Below are positions 46,780-59,417 of a stretch of DNA of 64,000 nt, piece by piece. The DNA comes from Prosopocoilus inquinatus. Lineage: Eukaryota > Arthropoda > Insecta > Coleoptera > Lucanidae. Position numbers and translations under genes: made by a program. The notes beneath the pieces were generated by a model that worked only from the letters and a program-made list of their open reading frames with translations, had not been told where the DNA came from and searched no databases. How positions within the stretch are numbered: the first letter of the stretch is position 1; the number at the start of each line of letters is the position of its first letter. The stretch covers positions 25,627,946 to 25,691,945 of the forward strand of contig CM069874.1 of the NCBI GenBank assembly GCA_036172665.1, given 5' to 3'.

Positions 46780-47418
46780 CAGTGTTTCCCGAAAGTAACG
46801 GAATTCTATAAAATAGTTAAGAAAAATGTTTCGTAATAATGCTCAGACGGGTCGATTTTTATTTTTAAATCATCATCTGAAGATGTAATTTTCAACCTCC
46901 CACCCCTCAATCCTAAGCGATAACAACCCCAAATTTTAAAAATCAGATAGCAAAATACCCCTTGTAATTGTCATTTAACAGCATTTTTTTATGCTGAATA
47001 CATTAAATAAAACTTTTTCCAAATCGTTAAAACAAGTAACAAACTCTGTGCTATTTAATGCCAATAAATTCTATTTGATATTTAACAACTTGCAATTGTT
47101 TTTATCACTTAGATCCGTAACTATGCCTGCCCGAAAATTCGCTCTTTGATTTATATTATATTATATTTATCAACAGATTTTGAAAATGTTTTTATTTTTT
47201 GTATTTAGCATTAAAAATGCTATTACACGAGGTATCACAAGGAGTACTTGCTATTTTTAGGTTGGGGTTGTTGTCGCTTAGGGGTTGAGTGGTGGGTGGT
47301 TCAAAGTTACATCATCAAATAATGATTCAAAAATAAAAATCGACCTGTTTGAGCACTTTTATGAAAAATTTTTCTTAACCAGTTTATAGAATTTATCCGT
47401 TACTTTTGGGAAGCACCG
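46780..47418. mobile_element. TA-flanked hairpin element with ~170-bp TIRs
   Basis: CAGTGTTTCCCGAAAGTAAC and GTTACTTTTGGGAAGCACCG are inverted, with TA outside each. The arms pair through GGTCGATTTTTATTTTTAAA and TCAAAAATAAAAATCGACC to CCTAAGCGATAACAACCCC and GGGGTTGTTGTCGCTTAGG. There is no coding frame. It begins only 17 bp after copy B. Confidence 0.85.
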
Positions 47419-47449
47419 TATATGTATTAATAGTGTTAAAATTAAATTT

Positions 47450-47900
47450 TGTTGAACTGTGACAATCCGTTATTCTATTTGACTTCGTTTTATTTTTTTA
47501 TTTTAAACCGATCATCTTTCACTTCCTTGATTCGATTGAATATATTTTACATTTAAATTATCAGTTTGATTCTCCTTAGTTCAACCTTTTGTTTAACATT
47601 TCGTCAAAACTCTTGATTCTATTTAATTTAGAAGTATATAGTTTTATAGAATTTTAATTTTAGTTTTATTTTCTTTAATCATCGATCGTTTTTTTTTTTA
47701 ATTCCTTCTTCTTTATTTAATTCATTTTAAATAAAATCAATTGATCGACCTTTGTTTCTTGTTTTAATCAATTTCATTCGTTTTGTTTTTATTTTTTAAC
47801 TGTCAATTTATCATCTTTTGTTTCCTTTTTCGTCTTTTGTTTTATTTAATTTTTTTTTTTTTCTTTTCATTTACTCGATCTGACTTTATTTTATACCATG
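47450..47900. repeat. T-rich low-complexity stretch
   Basis: Long runs built from TTTTATTTT, TTTAATT and CATCTTTTG alternate on the + strand. AACTGTCAATTTATCATCTT here resembles AACCGTCAATTATCATCTTC at 32628, so the stretch may contain remnants of one repeat. Confidence 0.6.
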
Positions 47901-49503
47901 CATTCAATGAAATTTATAATCAGAGCAAGCTGTGATATTTTCCAAAAAGTTGACAACACAGGCTTACCGTTTAAAATTAAAAACATGAAATGTCAGAATT
48001 GTGACATTTTTTTTAAATGATTGATAATAAACGGATTTGTCTTATGGAACCTCCCCTAATATTCTAAAAAAGGATTTAAACCAGCATCCCCACAAAATAA
48101 AATAAGAAAATAAACAAGAACAAACATAATAAACTAAACAAAGCACGAGTGTAACCTCAAATATGACAACTATCAATTTATTATTTCATTCTCAGTGTAT
48201 TCACACAGCATAAAATAGCACCAATCACAGCCTCCTCTAATTATGAATTCCGTTGATCACCCGGTACTTGATTCCCGTCGAATGATTTGTTTTATTCGAT
48301 TTAACTGTATTGTATTAGTATTTTTATTTTGATAATCAGTTGATCGTCTTTTTTGGAGTTGATTCAATTTTTTATTGATATTGATATTTGTAAATCTTCT
48401 ATTATTTTTAATAAACTATTTAGATAGGCCTCTACTAATCAAGAATTCTCAACTTCAACCCCTAAAAGAGAGTCAGAGTTTCAGCGACCCCTAGGGGTTC
48501 ATCGATCCCTACAAGTCTTCATCAGCCCCTCAAAATATTCCCATCCTGTTTTAACCTCATTTAAAACATAAAAACGGAGTTGATTATTAATCTAACATGT
48601 CTGGAGTCAAGAACAATGCTGATTCTCAATCTGAAGTCTGTTTCTGCGTAACAGCTTTCTCTTAGACAAGGGAAGCCATTTTTGGACGGCACTGTCAAAT
48701 TATAAGCTATTTTATTGAAATAAGCAACTCGAACTCCATGGCGCAACAGATAGTGGTGATGACTACGAATACAAGGTGCTTCTCCATTTTATTTATTTGT
48801 TTATTTTTATTAACAATGGTAAATTATAAACTATGTTTAATTCGAAAGTTACATTTTTGCCTTTTTATACAAAGAGAATAATTAAGAATAAAGGGTACAT
48901 CAGATTTATATAAAAGAAAACAGATACATATAAAGAAAAGAAGTAAGTAATTTATTGAAAATCGTTCTTTAATGAAAAGGAATGAAGAAAAGTAAAGAAA
49001 TAAAAATTTCATGAAGCAAGAATTCGAACTTCTTTTCAAATTGAAATAAACTATGCAAAATTCAAATATGAACCAAAGTCAAATGAGCCGTCTCCATTTA
49101 AATTCATTTCATCCAAAGTCAAATTGACTTCGTGTTCAGGTAGCGATGTTAGTGATTTTTTTCAATCTATCCTTGTCGCACAATAATCTCGTCAAGGGAT
49201 AAAAAAAACACAGTCGAAAGCTTGTTAATCAAAATGACGTTTCACAAATGGCATTTTACTATGACTGCGTAGAATAACCTAATACATTTTTGACTAGACT
49301 GTTAGCCGTAAACTACTACCATCGTAATAAATAGAATTCCCTAGAAGTGTTGATTTCCTAGTTGCTCTTGCGACATTTGTATTTGTTATTTTTGTTACAC
49401 AATAAACTCGGAATGGGAATGTGATGGCGTTACCTGAACACGTAAGTGTGTTGATTTAATGACCTTAGCTTGATTTCCTGAAGAACATTTTCAGGCAAAC
49501 TGG

Positions 49504-49578
49504 ACTGGCCGATATATTATATATATTATATTATTATATTATGATATATCAACTCAGCTGGCCGGGCTTTGAACCAAT
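49504..49578. repeat. AT-rich palindrome between CTGGCC motifs
   Basis: ACTGGCCGATATATTATATA and TATCAACTCAGCTGGCCGGG bracket a (TAT)n core. The outer motif resembles the ends of the MITE at 51047-51381. Confidence 0.5.
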
Positions 49579-50379
49579 AACCACCTTCACTGCCTGTTTC
49601 ACTAAAAGTTGGCCACCAGGAATTAGCCTAAAAGAAAATTATTATGGCATTAGTAACCAACTAGTAACCACCTTCACTTCTTCGGACTGACAAACGTTAA
49701 AATCAATAACAAAAAAAAACATTTGTGGTACACTTTTTAAAAGACATTGTGTATATGTTGCAGTTATGATATAACGGAATTTATATTATAGAACCCTTTA
49801 TTATTAAGTTGATAATAATAAGAAAACTTCATTCAGTTTTCTTCTTTTTAAAGAAAGTAATACATACATAGTACCCGTACTTTTTATGAAAATATATAAC
49901 TAATTAAAATTACAGTTAATAAGAATTGAAGTATTCACTATGCATTATAGTTATATGTATTTGAAATTCTATAAAATAATTCAATCAGTGTTTGCTCTGT
50001 AATTTCAAATACGTTGAGATTTAATAACAAAGGCGAGTACATAATTTATACTTGTCCAAGTCTTCTATCTTTCAGTTTAAGGTTTTGAGATGAATATTGA
50101 ATTGAACACTTGGTGGACCGTCTTCTATTCTTGTCTCTATTTTGCTTACTTTATTTAAATTTTCTAATCACTCCCTATATTATCATTTTCTCTAGCTCCT
50201 AGCTAAGTTCTCTAGGCTATTCTTTTCTCTTAAGCTTTCTATGATTCTATGTATTCCCAAATCTTCTTTTACTATTTTTTTTTTGGACTTGGAGTTTTGT
50301 TTCTTACTAATCTGCACTTACTTTGTTTTTTATTTTTTACTTATAATGTGTGTAATTATCTGTGGTGTTTGCCCTACGG

Positions 50380-50612
50380 GGTCCTAAGTCACAGACTTGT
50401 CAGGACCTCAAGAACGGGAATGTATTTTTGTGTGTGTGTAAAGTGTTCCATGGCTTTGCTACTTCCAAACCTCCTCGCCGTTGAATTTTCTCCCCAATAC
50501 TAAAGGGTACCTGAAGTGAGCAACAATCCTCGACAAATATCTCGAGCGGATACGAACCCACGACCTTACGATTGCAAGGCTAGTCCTTTACCACTGGACC
50601 GTTCAGGCGTTA
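50380..50612 (-). mobile_element. tRNA-derived SINE, minus strand
   Basis: Read on the minus strand from 50609, GAACGGTCCAGTGGTAAAGG gives a tRNA-like A box and GGTTCGTATCC (50548-50558) a B box. The non-tRNA body continues leftward through GAGGATTGTTGCTCACTTC. Its far end is not resolved (50380 is approximate). Its sequence is unlike the SINE at 24832, so the genome has at least two families. Confidence 0.7.
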
Positions 50613-50738
50613 ATTAAAAGTAATATCTCCCTGAGTTTCTGTCTAACAGGTAAAGATGATCAGAAGGTATCAGGCCGTAATTTAAAATTTATAGAGGAGA
50701 CATAACTAAAGTGTGACTGTACATAATTTATTGTATTA

Positions 50739-51452
50739 GGCTGCCCACACACTGATCGAGCAAAAACAGTCTCCTACAAACCGTTTTCTGCTAATTTTGT
50801 TAGAATATGTCGTTTCAATACTTTTGGTGAACCAAGAACACACTAATGCCTCTAAACAAAAATAACAATTTAAAACAGGCCGAAACATTTTTACGGTTTT
50901 ACTGAAAGCATTTTGATATCTACGTTTGAATTTTACATCACTCAGAAAAAAAAAGATTTGCTTTATCATCAATATGATTAAGCGAATAAAACATGATGCT
51001 CTTTGATTTATGTATCAAAAAAATATTTTTTTAGACAACGTTTTGGGCACGGCCAGCTGAAGTGATGTCATATACGGCCATTTCAAAGAACATTAAAAAA
51101 TGTTTTTGGAAAAAATGAAAAGCCTGTGTCAAGTGGCTCTCTCAAATTCAAAATTAGTGTCAAAATTACTGTCATCTTAAAACATTTGGTTATGAGTAAT
51201 GTCAATTCGTCTTTAAATTTAAGTTGTCAAAATAAGCATCGATATCGTAACCATGGTAACGCCTAATTAATGAGTGTTAGAGGGCGCAAGTTGACGCGCT
51301 CCGCGGCTTGCTTTACTGGAACATATTTTTAGGCTCTTTGGACTGGCCGTATATGACATATCAATTCAGCTGGCCGTGCTTTTGGGTTTATTTATAATCC
51401 AGTAAAATGTTTTGTCTCAAACCGTTTTCGTTTCATAAGTGCGGGGGCAGCC
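50739..51452. mobile_element. MITE with ends GGCTGCCC, containing a second MITE
   Basis: GGCTGCCCACACACTGATCG is mirrored by AAGTGCGGGGGCAGCC. TTA precedes the left end and TTG follows the right, a possible 3-bp duplication. CAAACCGTTTTCTGCTAA and CAAACCGTTTTCGTTTC are further shared words near the ends. An ORF on the minus strand (50736-50972) is incidental. Confidence 0.65.
51047..51381. mobile_element. MITE with ends GCACGGCCAGCTGAA, nested
   Basis: GCACGGCCAGCTGAAGTGAT with GTCATATACGGCC mirrors GGCCGTATATGACATATCAA with TTCAGCTGGCCGTGC. It is 335 bp inside 50739-51452. Confidence 0.78.
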
Positions 51453-51546
51453 TTGGCCTTGTTTTAATAATTCTGTCACTTCAACTCCTTTTGTTAATGT
51501 GAAAAATTGTTTGTATACTTAATCAGTAGTACTTTTCGTTTCTCAG

Positions 51547-51697
51547 TGAGGGTCAAGCGATTTGGATGGACGAGAACATACGATTTGGAAAGACGGATCA
51601 TTGCCAAACATTCAACAACCCTCCGCTGTGTCCCAGCGGAGACTTCGAGATTCGGGTTTTAGAAGTGTACGGCTTCGTCACGGAACAATTAAATTAA
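51547..51697 (+). CDS. sky: skywalker terminal coding exon
   Basis: The acceptor is cttttcgtttctcag. One base completes the split Gly codon, then EGQAIWMDENIRFGKTDHCQ, TFNNPPLCPSGDFEIRVLEV and YGFVTEQLN run to TAA at 51695-51697. This is the C-terminal strand set of the TLDc domain, with the usual SGDFEIRVLEVYGF ending. The end a few residues after GF agrees with the family. The coding blocks in the window add up to 438 residues. The full protein should be about 150 residues longer, judged from the usual 550-600 of the family. Confidence 0.97.
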
Positions 51698-54415
51698 AAA
51701 CAACGAGCCACATCGAACCAGCCTTCAGCATGCGAGCGTAGAACATGAACCAAATTGGATCAGGGGAAGTACACAAGCCTTGTGTATCCGAGTTTTAGAA
51801 TTAGAACATGAAAGAAGGCGGACATTTTTTGATTTCATTCCATTCGCTTAATTTTTTTTTTGGCAGGTAATGTTATTTATTTTCGCGTGTAATTTCCGGA
51901 TGTAGTGATTTACCTGAATGTAAAATTTAATGACAAATGCTAGATTCTAGTCGTTGTATTATTATTACTATTATTATGAAATAATGTAGTGTACATGAAA
52001 CTTGTATTTAGTAGCGCTTGGTGCAGTAACTCCTGTTTTATTACATCATAAAGCATTCTTGTATATATGTATGTTTGATTGTATATTTTACATTTAATAG
52101 TAAGTTTATTATTATTATTATTATATATGATGTTAATATACGTATTGTTTATATTTTTTCATTATTTAGTTTTGTAGGTTTCGTCTTTATGTTTTGTAAC
52201 AGAGCTAACTGTGCCATATTTGTTTCGCTTGGCCGTCACAGTTTCAGTTATTTTGAAACCGAGTGAAACTTATTAGCTGTAAGTTAAAAAAAAAAAAATA
52301 GTATTCCGTGGCACATTTAGTTGCTGTTGTTAATGAAACTATTTAGAAATTTTTTCTCTCCTTTTCAGTGTTGACCGACCATCGTCTTTACTATTATAGT
52401 TAGTTTTGCACATTAACTGTGCCAAATTTTTTTTATTACTGTCTGTGTTTTACTAAACGCTTGATGTTATTCGTGGTGCAAATCAGCTGTTATAATGTCC
52501 CTTCTGAGTGTTTTGTGATACTTAGACACTTAGATTATTGTTATCGTGATGTAAATTCATATCGGCCCTTTCTTGTCCCCCCTCCAACCCTTAAGGCGGC
52601 GAAGAAAGTAAAACATATCTAAGTATTGCAAAATTTTAATCATCTTCGTGTTATATCTAAATATTTGCATGTATAGCAGAAAATAATACAATTAATATAG
52701 CTGATGTAAAATGTTAATTTGCCAACAGTGATCACTTTCGTTTGTGAATTGTATTATTTTTTGCCTTAACAGTAATGTTCTAGGCACAGATAATAGTAAG
52801 AGGTGTCACCTTGTTGTTTATGTGAACAATCATTTCGATAATAAAAATAGTCGGTCCAAAGTAGATGTAGCTGTGCAGAATCACTCAAACTTAATGACTG
52901 AAATGATTACTATCTCAGCTCAAATTAGGATCCTCTTTGGATTAGTTATAGAATAAAATTCCTGCTCGACTTCGTTGTTTACGAATTTTCCAATTTAAAC
53001 ATTACATTTACAATTACAAGGACACATCAGTGAAGATAGAATAGCTTTTTTGAATGTAAAAGTAACTACTAGTCATCCATCATCATCTGATGTGAACTTT
53101 CTGAATTAGACTTTGGAGTTAGTTGCCAATTATTGTGCTTTAAAACAAAATATTTCATTTCACTTTATTTATTATTAGAACACTTCACGTTTATTTATTA
53201 AATTTATAGAGGCCATTGGTACTAGTTTAAAAAAGAAACCAAATGACTTTGGAATATCCTTTTTTTTATTAACTAGACAATAAGGCCGAGCCTTAGACAA
53301 CAGTACTTGTACTCGACACCAAGTGTCTTAAAATTAATAAAATCAAAATCAATCATTGTACATGTACATCTTCGAGCCTTTAGAATCAAATTCTACGAAA
53401 ATTATTTTGAGATACTGATCTATCACAACTAGAAAGTTCAATCAACGTGCAAATTTGAAGTCATCATTTATAACATTAAAGTTTCTGCACAGTTAGTGTC
53501 ATATAAAGAATGTTTAACTAGCTGCGACTGTTAGTTTCACTGCTCTATATTGTCAGTAGCGTCATTAAAACGAATAAATGAGAAGTATTCAATAAACATT
53601 CTGCATAAATGAATTCAGATCCTTATTTTATAACGAGTAGTTGAGTTTGTGATTTATTTTTCTTTAATTTGTAAAACATCGTCAATTAGAATTACACAAC
53701 AACGATATTTGTTAGGTGTTACCTTTACATAACTGATCCTCTTTATAAAATAAGAGTCTCGTTAAAAACAACTTTGAGTTCCTCACTAGTGCTTGTTCGC
53801 CGTAATTTCTATGTCCTATTGTGATACGTGTCGTTCAAATTGTTTCATCCTGTCTCTTTAGCCTTTCCATTGATGTATTAATGCTCGTTATGTAACTATT
53901 GTATTTTAGGAGGACGGTCCTGTTTCTGTTGCGGTTTTGATTATTCCGTTTTAATTCTGTGCGAACAAAATCGTGATAGCAACAGGAATGCAAGTTCATT
54001 TATATATATACTATACAAACAGTTTTATCATGTTAAATGATATTTAGTTCCGCTTAGTTATTGATGTTTACAAAAAAAATAAATATACTTTGTTGGTAAG
54101 CAATAACCAATGTGATAATTTCGGATCGATGGAGTTTATTCGGCGATGGGCTTTCTTTTGCATTAAGAAATATTGTTCGTGTGCTTGTCTGATTGTTTTG
54201 ACACGTTTTCTTATATTGAGACGTTCTTGTAAATCGTCGGTCACTTCGCCCTGTAAATTCCAACGATGAAAATAGTTTGAGTTCTAGAGTACGTAGGTAT
54301 GATTTTTTTTTTTTTAGTTTGTATTCTGAGTGTTAATACATTCTCTGACTGTTCAAGTTACCAGTCATATTTGTACTGATGTATTATTCAAAATAAACTG
54401 TATCAATCATATTTG
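51698..54415 (+). other. skywalker 3' UTR (inferred)
   Basis: After the stop codon 2.7 kb follow without any of the inverted-repeat elements that crowd the rest of the window, which suggests transcribed and constrained sequence. It has (ATT)n at 52108-52125, a Pumilio-type TGTATATA at 52060-52067 and several AATAAA hexamers (52952, 53573, 53591, 54392). Short ORFs at 52075-52266, 52419-52622 and 52744-52956 show no recognisable product. Confidence 0.6.
54392..54397 (+). terminator. candidate distal polyadenylation signal of skywalker
   Basis: AATAAA in CAAAATAAACTG, followed within 30 bases by T-rich TTTTTTATTTATGTTT. The AATAAA pair at 53573 and 53591 offers a proximal alternative about 800 bp shorter. 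Confidence 0.5.
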
Positions 54416-55139
54416 GCATTTTTTATTTATGTTTAACTATGAATAGCATTTCATAAAAGCAAACGAACTTGAGATACAAAGTTAAAAATTCGTGTCATGA
54501 CAGATTGTGACTTTATCTAAGAAAAGAATCCATTTATTTTCAGAGCGATCTTGACACATCTTGAAGGGATGTTTTGAACGCCCCAGGGTGAGTTTTCCTA
54601 ATAAATATGACTCCTTTTTAATGGCATCTAACAATTGTTTAAATAAAAAAAGTGTTATTTTTCTTAATCCAAAGGATTAGAACGTAAGGAAACTCGAGCA
54701 GGTTTGTAATAAGACAGATTTAAATTTAATCCTAAAATAAAATGTGGCAGGCATGATAACGTAAAATCAATAGAATATAAATAAAGTCAACTCTTGTCTC
54801 ATTAAATACGTAAGAAAATATGAATTAAAACATATACTAAAATCGTAAGGAACACTACGTTTCGCTATCGCTTGATAGCTTCGATACGTTTCGCTATGGC
54901 TTGAAAGAAATAATTAGGATTATTAAAAGTTACGTTAGAGATTTTCATTTCATATTTGCAAGGAGGAGGAAAGTTCCACCGGGGAAAGAAATCCCTTTAA
55001 AAAAATAAGAATCAAATGCAAAATATGCATATTTCAGCAACGTTACAGAAATTTGTAAAATGAACCTATCATCGACTAGATGACACAAGTAATTGTGGGT
55101 GATCCAACATTGGGAGTTTGAAATTGAACCAAATCAATA

Positions 55140-57461
55140 GGCGCGTTCAGCGGACCCAACAGTTGATTAAAACCAGAAACATGTTTCATTTATGTTGGGT
55201 TTAAACTAGAGATGGGCCAGGGAATGAACCCGGTGCATTGAAAGCACCCAGATGGGTGCACTCAAAAATTTAAATTTCCCGCGCAAACCTAACGAGAAAT
55301 AACCTTTTTTTGATATTATTTAATAATTGCAAGTGTTTATATATTTCATAGTGTGTGGTGAACAGCTGAATAGTAAAGTTTTAAGTTTAAGCGAAAGATT
55401 TATAGCTTAAAATCTAAACAAAAAGAGTAAGTTTTTGAAATTAATGTTACACAATTGTCTAGCGATATTTCGTACAAAGTATATTATATTTGGGGTGCGT
55501 TTCATTTGCGCTTTGAGCGCTTGTAAGCATTGCTTAACCTGTTCCTTTTGGCTTTGCAAACGCTCACAAAGCGCTACGTGACGATATGGAAACGTCATTG
55601 TAACGTCATAGCTTGTGCTCACAATCGCTTATTCCATCGAGGGGTGCGTTTCGTTTGCGCGCTCATACGCTTAAAGCGCTTATGCTTACAAGCGCTATTT
55701 TCTGGTGTTTCCTTTGGCGCTTAGTCGCATCAGGCGTTATAAGCAATAGTGTTTCTTTTGGCTGTTGTGTGCACAATAAATTCATAACCTTTACAACTTG
55801 TGCGGTGCTGCAGTGTTACAATTAATTATCTTCCTAAAGACCGACGCCATTTAAATTATACATAGTTAAATTTCACAAAAAAATGAATAACAGCAATATT
55901 CCAAAAGTAAATTTTGCAAACCTTTCGCTTGCAGAAAATTAAAATTTTAGGCAGATCTGTGCCAGTTTAAGTTTTATAGCATTTGATCAATAATGGATAT
56001 ACAAGACAGGATCATTAGAATATATGGACACCTAAGATATCTGCTTGTTAGTATTTTGAAACAAAAATATAGTATGTGAGAAATAAAGTGCACAGATTTT
56101 TAAAAATCTGCCACATAAAGTCATTTTCTATTATAACCATGAAAATGAACTTCATTAGTGAAATTAAATCAAACATAAATAGCTGTAATGCAACATTTAT
56201 AACCTACCGCTACCTGTCTGACGATGATCAGCTGATTCCCTCATACGTTCCATTTGTGGCATAAGCGCCATTAAGCGCTCACGCTTTTGCTGCCCTACCT
56301 CGATGGAATAAGCGATTGTGAGCACAGGCTATGACGTCACAATGACGTTTCCATATCGTCACCTAGCGCTTCATGAGCGTTTGCAAAGCCAAAAGGAACA
56401 GGTTAAGCAATGCTTACAAGCGCTCAAAGCGTATAAGCGCGCAAATGAAACGCACCCCAAGTAGGGCAGCAAAAGCGTGAGCGCTTAATGGCGCTTATGC
56501 CACAAATGGAACGTATGAGGGAATCAGCTGATCATCCTCACACAGGTAGCAGTCTAGTAGCGGTAGGTTATAAATGTTGCGTTGCAGCTATTTATGTTTG
56601 GTTTAATTTCACTAATGAAGTTAATTTTGATGGTTATAATAGAAAATGATTTTATGCGGAAGATTTAAAAAAAACTGCACTTTATTTCTCATATACTATA
56701 TTTTTGCTTCAAAATACTGATAAGCAGATATCTTAGGTGTCCATATATTCTAATGATCCTGTCTTGTATATCCATTATTGTTCAAATGATATAAAACTTA
56801 AACTGGCACCGGTTTGCAAAATTTACTTTTGAAATATTGCTGTCATTCATTTTTTTGTAAAATTTAACTATGTATATTTTAAAAGGCGTTGGTCTTTAGG
56901 AAGATAATTAATTTTACTGCAGCACCGCACAAGTTGTGAAGGTTATGAATTTATTGTGCACACAACAGCCAAAAGAAACACTTTTGCTTGTAGCGCCTGA
57001 TGCGACTAAACGCCAACGGAAACAGCAGAAAATAGCGCTTGAAGCGTATGAGCGCGCAAACGAAACGCACCCTTGATGTCATTTTGAAGCATTTTTATGT
57101 CTTGTGTGAATATAAGCAAATGAACAATGCACCCAATGCACGATTGCACCCTGTGGAATCCCATCTCTAGTTTAAACAAGTTGAACGCTATAAATGTTAT
57201 TGTTTATCAATCAACATTTGACATGTGCAGTGAGGTTATATTTTCTTACGTGTTTACTTGCCATAATTATAAAAACTCGAGAAAGACGGCAATCCGAAAG
57301 AGGTTAGAGTCTGACGTCGGAATAAACAAATGACGAACTAGCAACGCACTCACCGTAAAATATTTCTTGTGAGTAAATTCGACAACTGTTGACAGTCAAC
57401 ATAAATAACCAGCGTACTAAACAAGTCAACATACTCAACAGTTGTGTCCGCTGAACGCGCC
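55140..57461. mobile_element. compound inverted-repeat element (outer frame)
   Basis: GGCGCGTTCAGCGGACCCAA then CAGTTG at 55140-55165 mirrors CAACAGTTGTGTCCGCTGAA then CGCGCC at 57436-57461. A second frame inside is an exact 18-bp pair, GTTTAAACTAGAGATGGG at 55199-55216 and its complement at 57160-57177. Inside these lies the X-Y-X'-Y' structure. The layers probably reflect successive insertions. Confidence 0.75.
55492..57072. mobile_element. interleaved inverted repeats X-Y-X'-Y'
   Basis: X is 55492-55640 (GGGGTGCGTTTCATTTGCGC ... TTATTCCATCGAG). Y is 55641-56298 (GGGGTGCGTTTCGTTTGCGC ... TTTTGCTGCCCTAC). X' is 56299-56458, the reverse complement of X. Y' is 56461-57072, the reverse complement of Y with scattered differences. 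X and Y both open with GGGGTGCGTTTC. The segments contain many AAGCGCT and AGCGCTT words, so GC content is raised. ORFs at 55530-55825 are by-products of this repetition. Confidence 0.85.
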
Positions 57462-57703
57462 AAATAAGAGTAGTTACATTAGGTAAGTAAAGAGAGAGGA
57501 TCGAGCACAAGCGAGGCACATTTGATACCAGTTTTTACTTGTGAAACGTTATTCGCTAAAATCAGTGACCAACAGTTAGCGCTTTTAATAAGGAAAACAA
57601 TTGACATCTTCAATACAACCTGTTCTATTCGATTTTTCAATGTTTGTTATTAGTTTTATTATTATGTGTACGTTATGTCGAAAGTGGAAATATCAGTCTT
57701 GGA

Positions 57704-58216
57704 TAGTGTTGTGAGTCGCTCAAATTACCACGTTACCTTACGGTAAATTTCCAATGTTACCGGTAAGGTAACATTCATTTGTTACCGTATGTTACCGTTT
57801 GTTACCTCTGTCCTCAAGATAACGTAATTTCGAGTTGCACACTTGCAAAATTCAAGTAAACCTATGAAAGAAAAGGTCGAAGAATATTTCTGATTACTTA
57901 GAAAAAAACATAACTACTAAAAAAATTAAATAAATATTTCATAACCTAAAATGTCTTTCGTTTATACATGAATTTACTTAGCGGAAATACGTAACATTAA
58001 ATACCGTAAACCTTATTTATAATAAAAGCCAACAATGTAATGCGTATTCGGTATCAAATTAATCAAAAAATTGAGTAAATATCACATTTTTAGTTAAAAG
58101 TGTAGTTGGTAACTCCGCCACGGGATGTTGCCTCTTGAGCTGTAATTGATAATATTACGGTAACATTACCGGTAAGGTAACATTAAGAATAAATTACCGG
58201 TAATTTAACAACACTA
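57704..58216. mobile_element. hAT-like MITE
   Basis: TAGTGTTGTGAGTCGCTCAA and TTTAACAACACTA are inverted at the tips. GTCTTGGA before and GTGTTGGA after give an 8-bp duplication with one mismatch. Subterminal TTACCGGTAA and GGTAACATT words are repeated many times inside both ends, as is usual for transposase-binding sites. Confidence 0.8.
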
Positions 58217-58880
58217 GTGTTGGATACGTACTTAGTGACACAGAAACTGCAACACTAAGAAGCGAGTATTTTTTTAACAAAATTTTGGAGAACTATTTGG
58301 CTATCAAAAAATAATGATTAAATTTTTAAAGAAAAAGTATAATTTTTTTTAATAATATACAAGAACATAAAGTTCTACCGCTTCACTAAGGGTGAGTGCG
58401 ACATACATCTCAGAGTATTGCAAACTTAATACTGCGTAGAAATTAAATATTTCCGTGAAAAATACATTTCCATTTACACCTATTCTTTTGAAATTCAATT
58501 CAATTTGACACACACACTACTGAACCTTTTATTTACGGCGTTAAAGACTTAGAATCGACAATTTATTTTATATTTTTATATAAATAATATTTATATTGAA
58601 CACTACATTTGAAATTGGAAATATTCAATATTATTTTTAAAAAATATGAAAAAGCCTTTCTTTACAGTCACGTAAATTATTGTTATAGTTTAATCTAGTA
58701 AAGTCAAAAAAGTAAAAAAAATGTAAGAAAACCAGTTATTTAATAAATAAAATTTTAAATTCCATTCTTTTCGAATAGATGGCGCAGTATTTGAAACGAA
58801 TTAACAACCGCGATAGCTCCGCTCCGTCGTAAGTTTTCCAGTTGACTAAATTTGACTGTTTTAGAATGTGCTATTCGGGC

Positions 58881-59399
58881 CTATTCTGTAACATTGATGT
58901 GCATATCAATTGTTATGCGTCTTCAAGGTCTTCAATAATTGAAGAGAACTTCAACGCGAATTGAAGAGATGACAACTTATGGATTGCGCGTGCGTTGCCA
59001 ATTTTAAGGTTGTCGTGATTTATTTATACTTATAGGGAGAAATAGAAAAACGACTAACAATTTCACCTTCCAAAACCATGCTAAAATCACGCTTCTTTTA
59101 ACCTTTCACTTGACGACAACCCGACGACTAATTATGGACAAATTATTATTATTTAATTACGCATGCACCGCCGAGCGCTGTATTTTTTGGCAAATGGTTT
59201 TAAAATGCATTTACTTTGACGCCCGGAAAATGATATTTCTGCATACGTAAAAACAGTGATTATTTTTGTGACAGCATTTCAATTTGGTAGACAGCACGGC
59301 CTCTTCAATTAATTGATATGCTTAGCAAGTGACTTTGCAAGGTCATGTCCCATATCAATAATTGTTACGTTTCAAGTCCATATCAGTGTTACAGAATAG
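58881..59399. mobile_element. MITE with ends CTATTCTGTAACA
   Basis: CTATTCTGTAACATTGATGT with GCATATCAATTGTTATG mirrors CATATCAATAATTGTTACG and CATATCAGTGTTACAGAATAG. It is about 520 bp with no coding frame. Confidence 0.78.
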
Positions 59400-59417
59400 A
59401 CACCATTTTGTAATATA

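Larger units (their letters stand above)
44842..51546 (+). other. intron of skywalker (6.7 kb)
   Basis: Phase-2 intron, GTAAGT to cttttcgtttctcag. It holds a MITE (44928-45044), copy B of the ~1-kb element (45772-46761), a TA-flanked hairpin (46780-47418), a long T-rich low-complexity stretch (about 47450-47900), a tRNA-derived SINE on the minus strand (to 50612) and a nested pair of MITEs (50739-51452). I see nothing identifiable in 47900-49480 and 49600-50230. Confidence 0.78.

Noticed and set aside
48561..49039. Minus-strand ORFs of 61 and 71 codons
   Set aside because: No recognisable content; AT-rich low-complexity translation typical of intronic noise.
55530..55825. ORFs of 64 and 70 codons
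   Set aside because: They lie inside the X-Y repeats, and their sequence is made by repeated AAGCGCT words.
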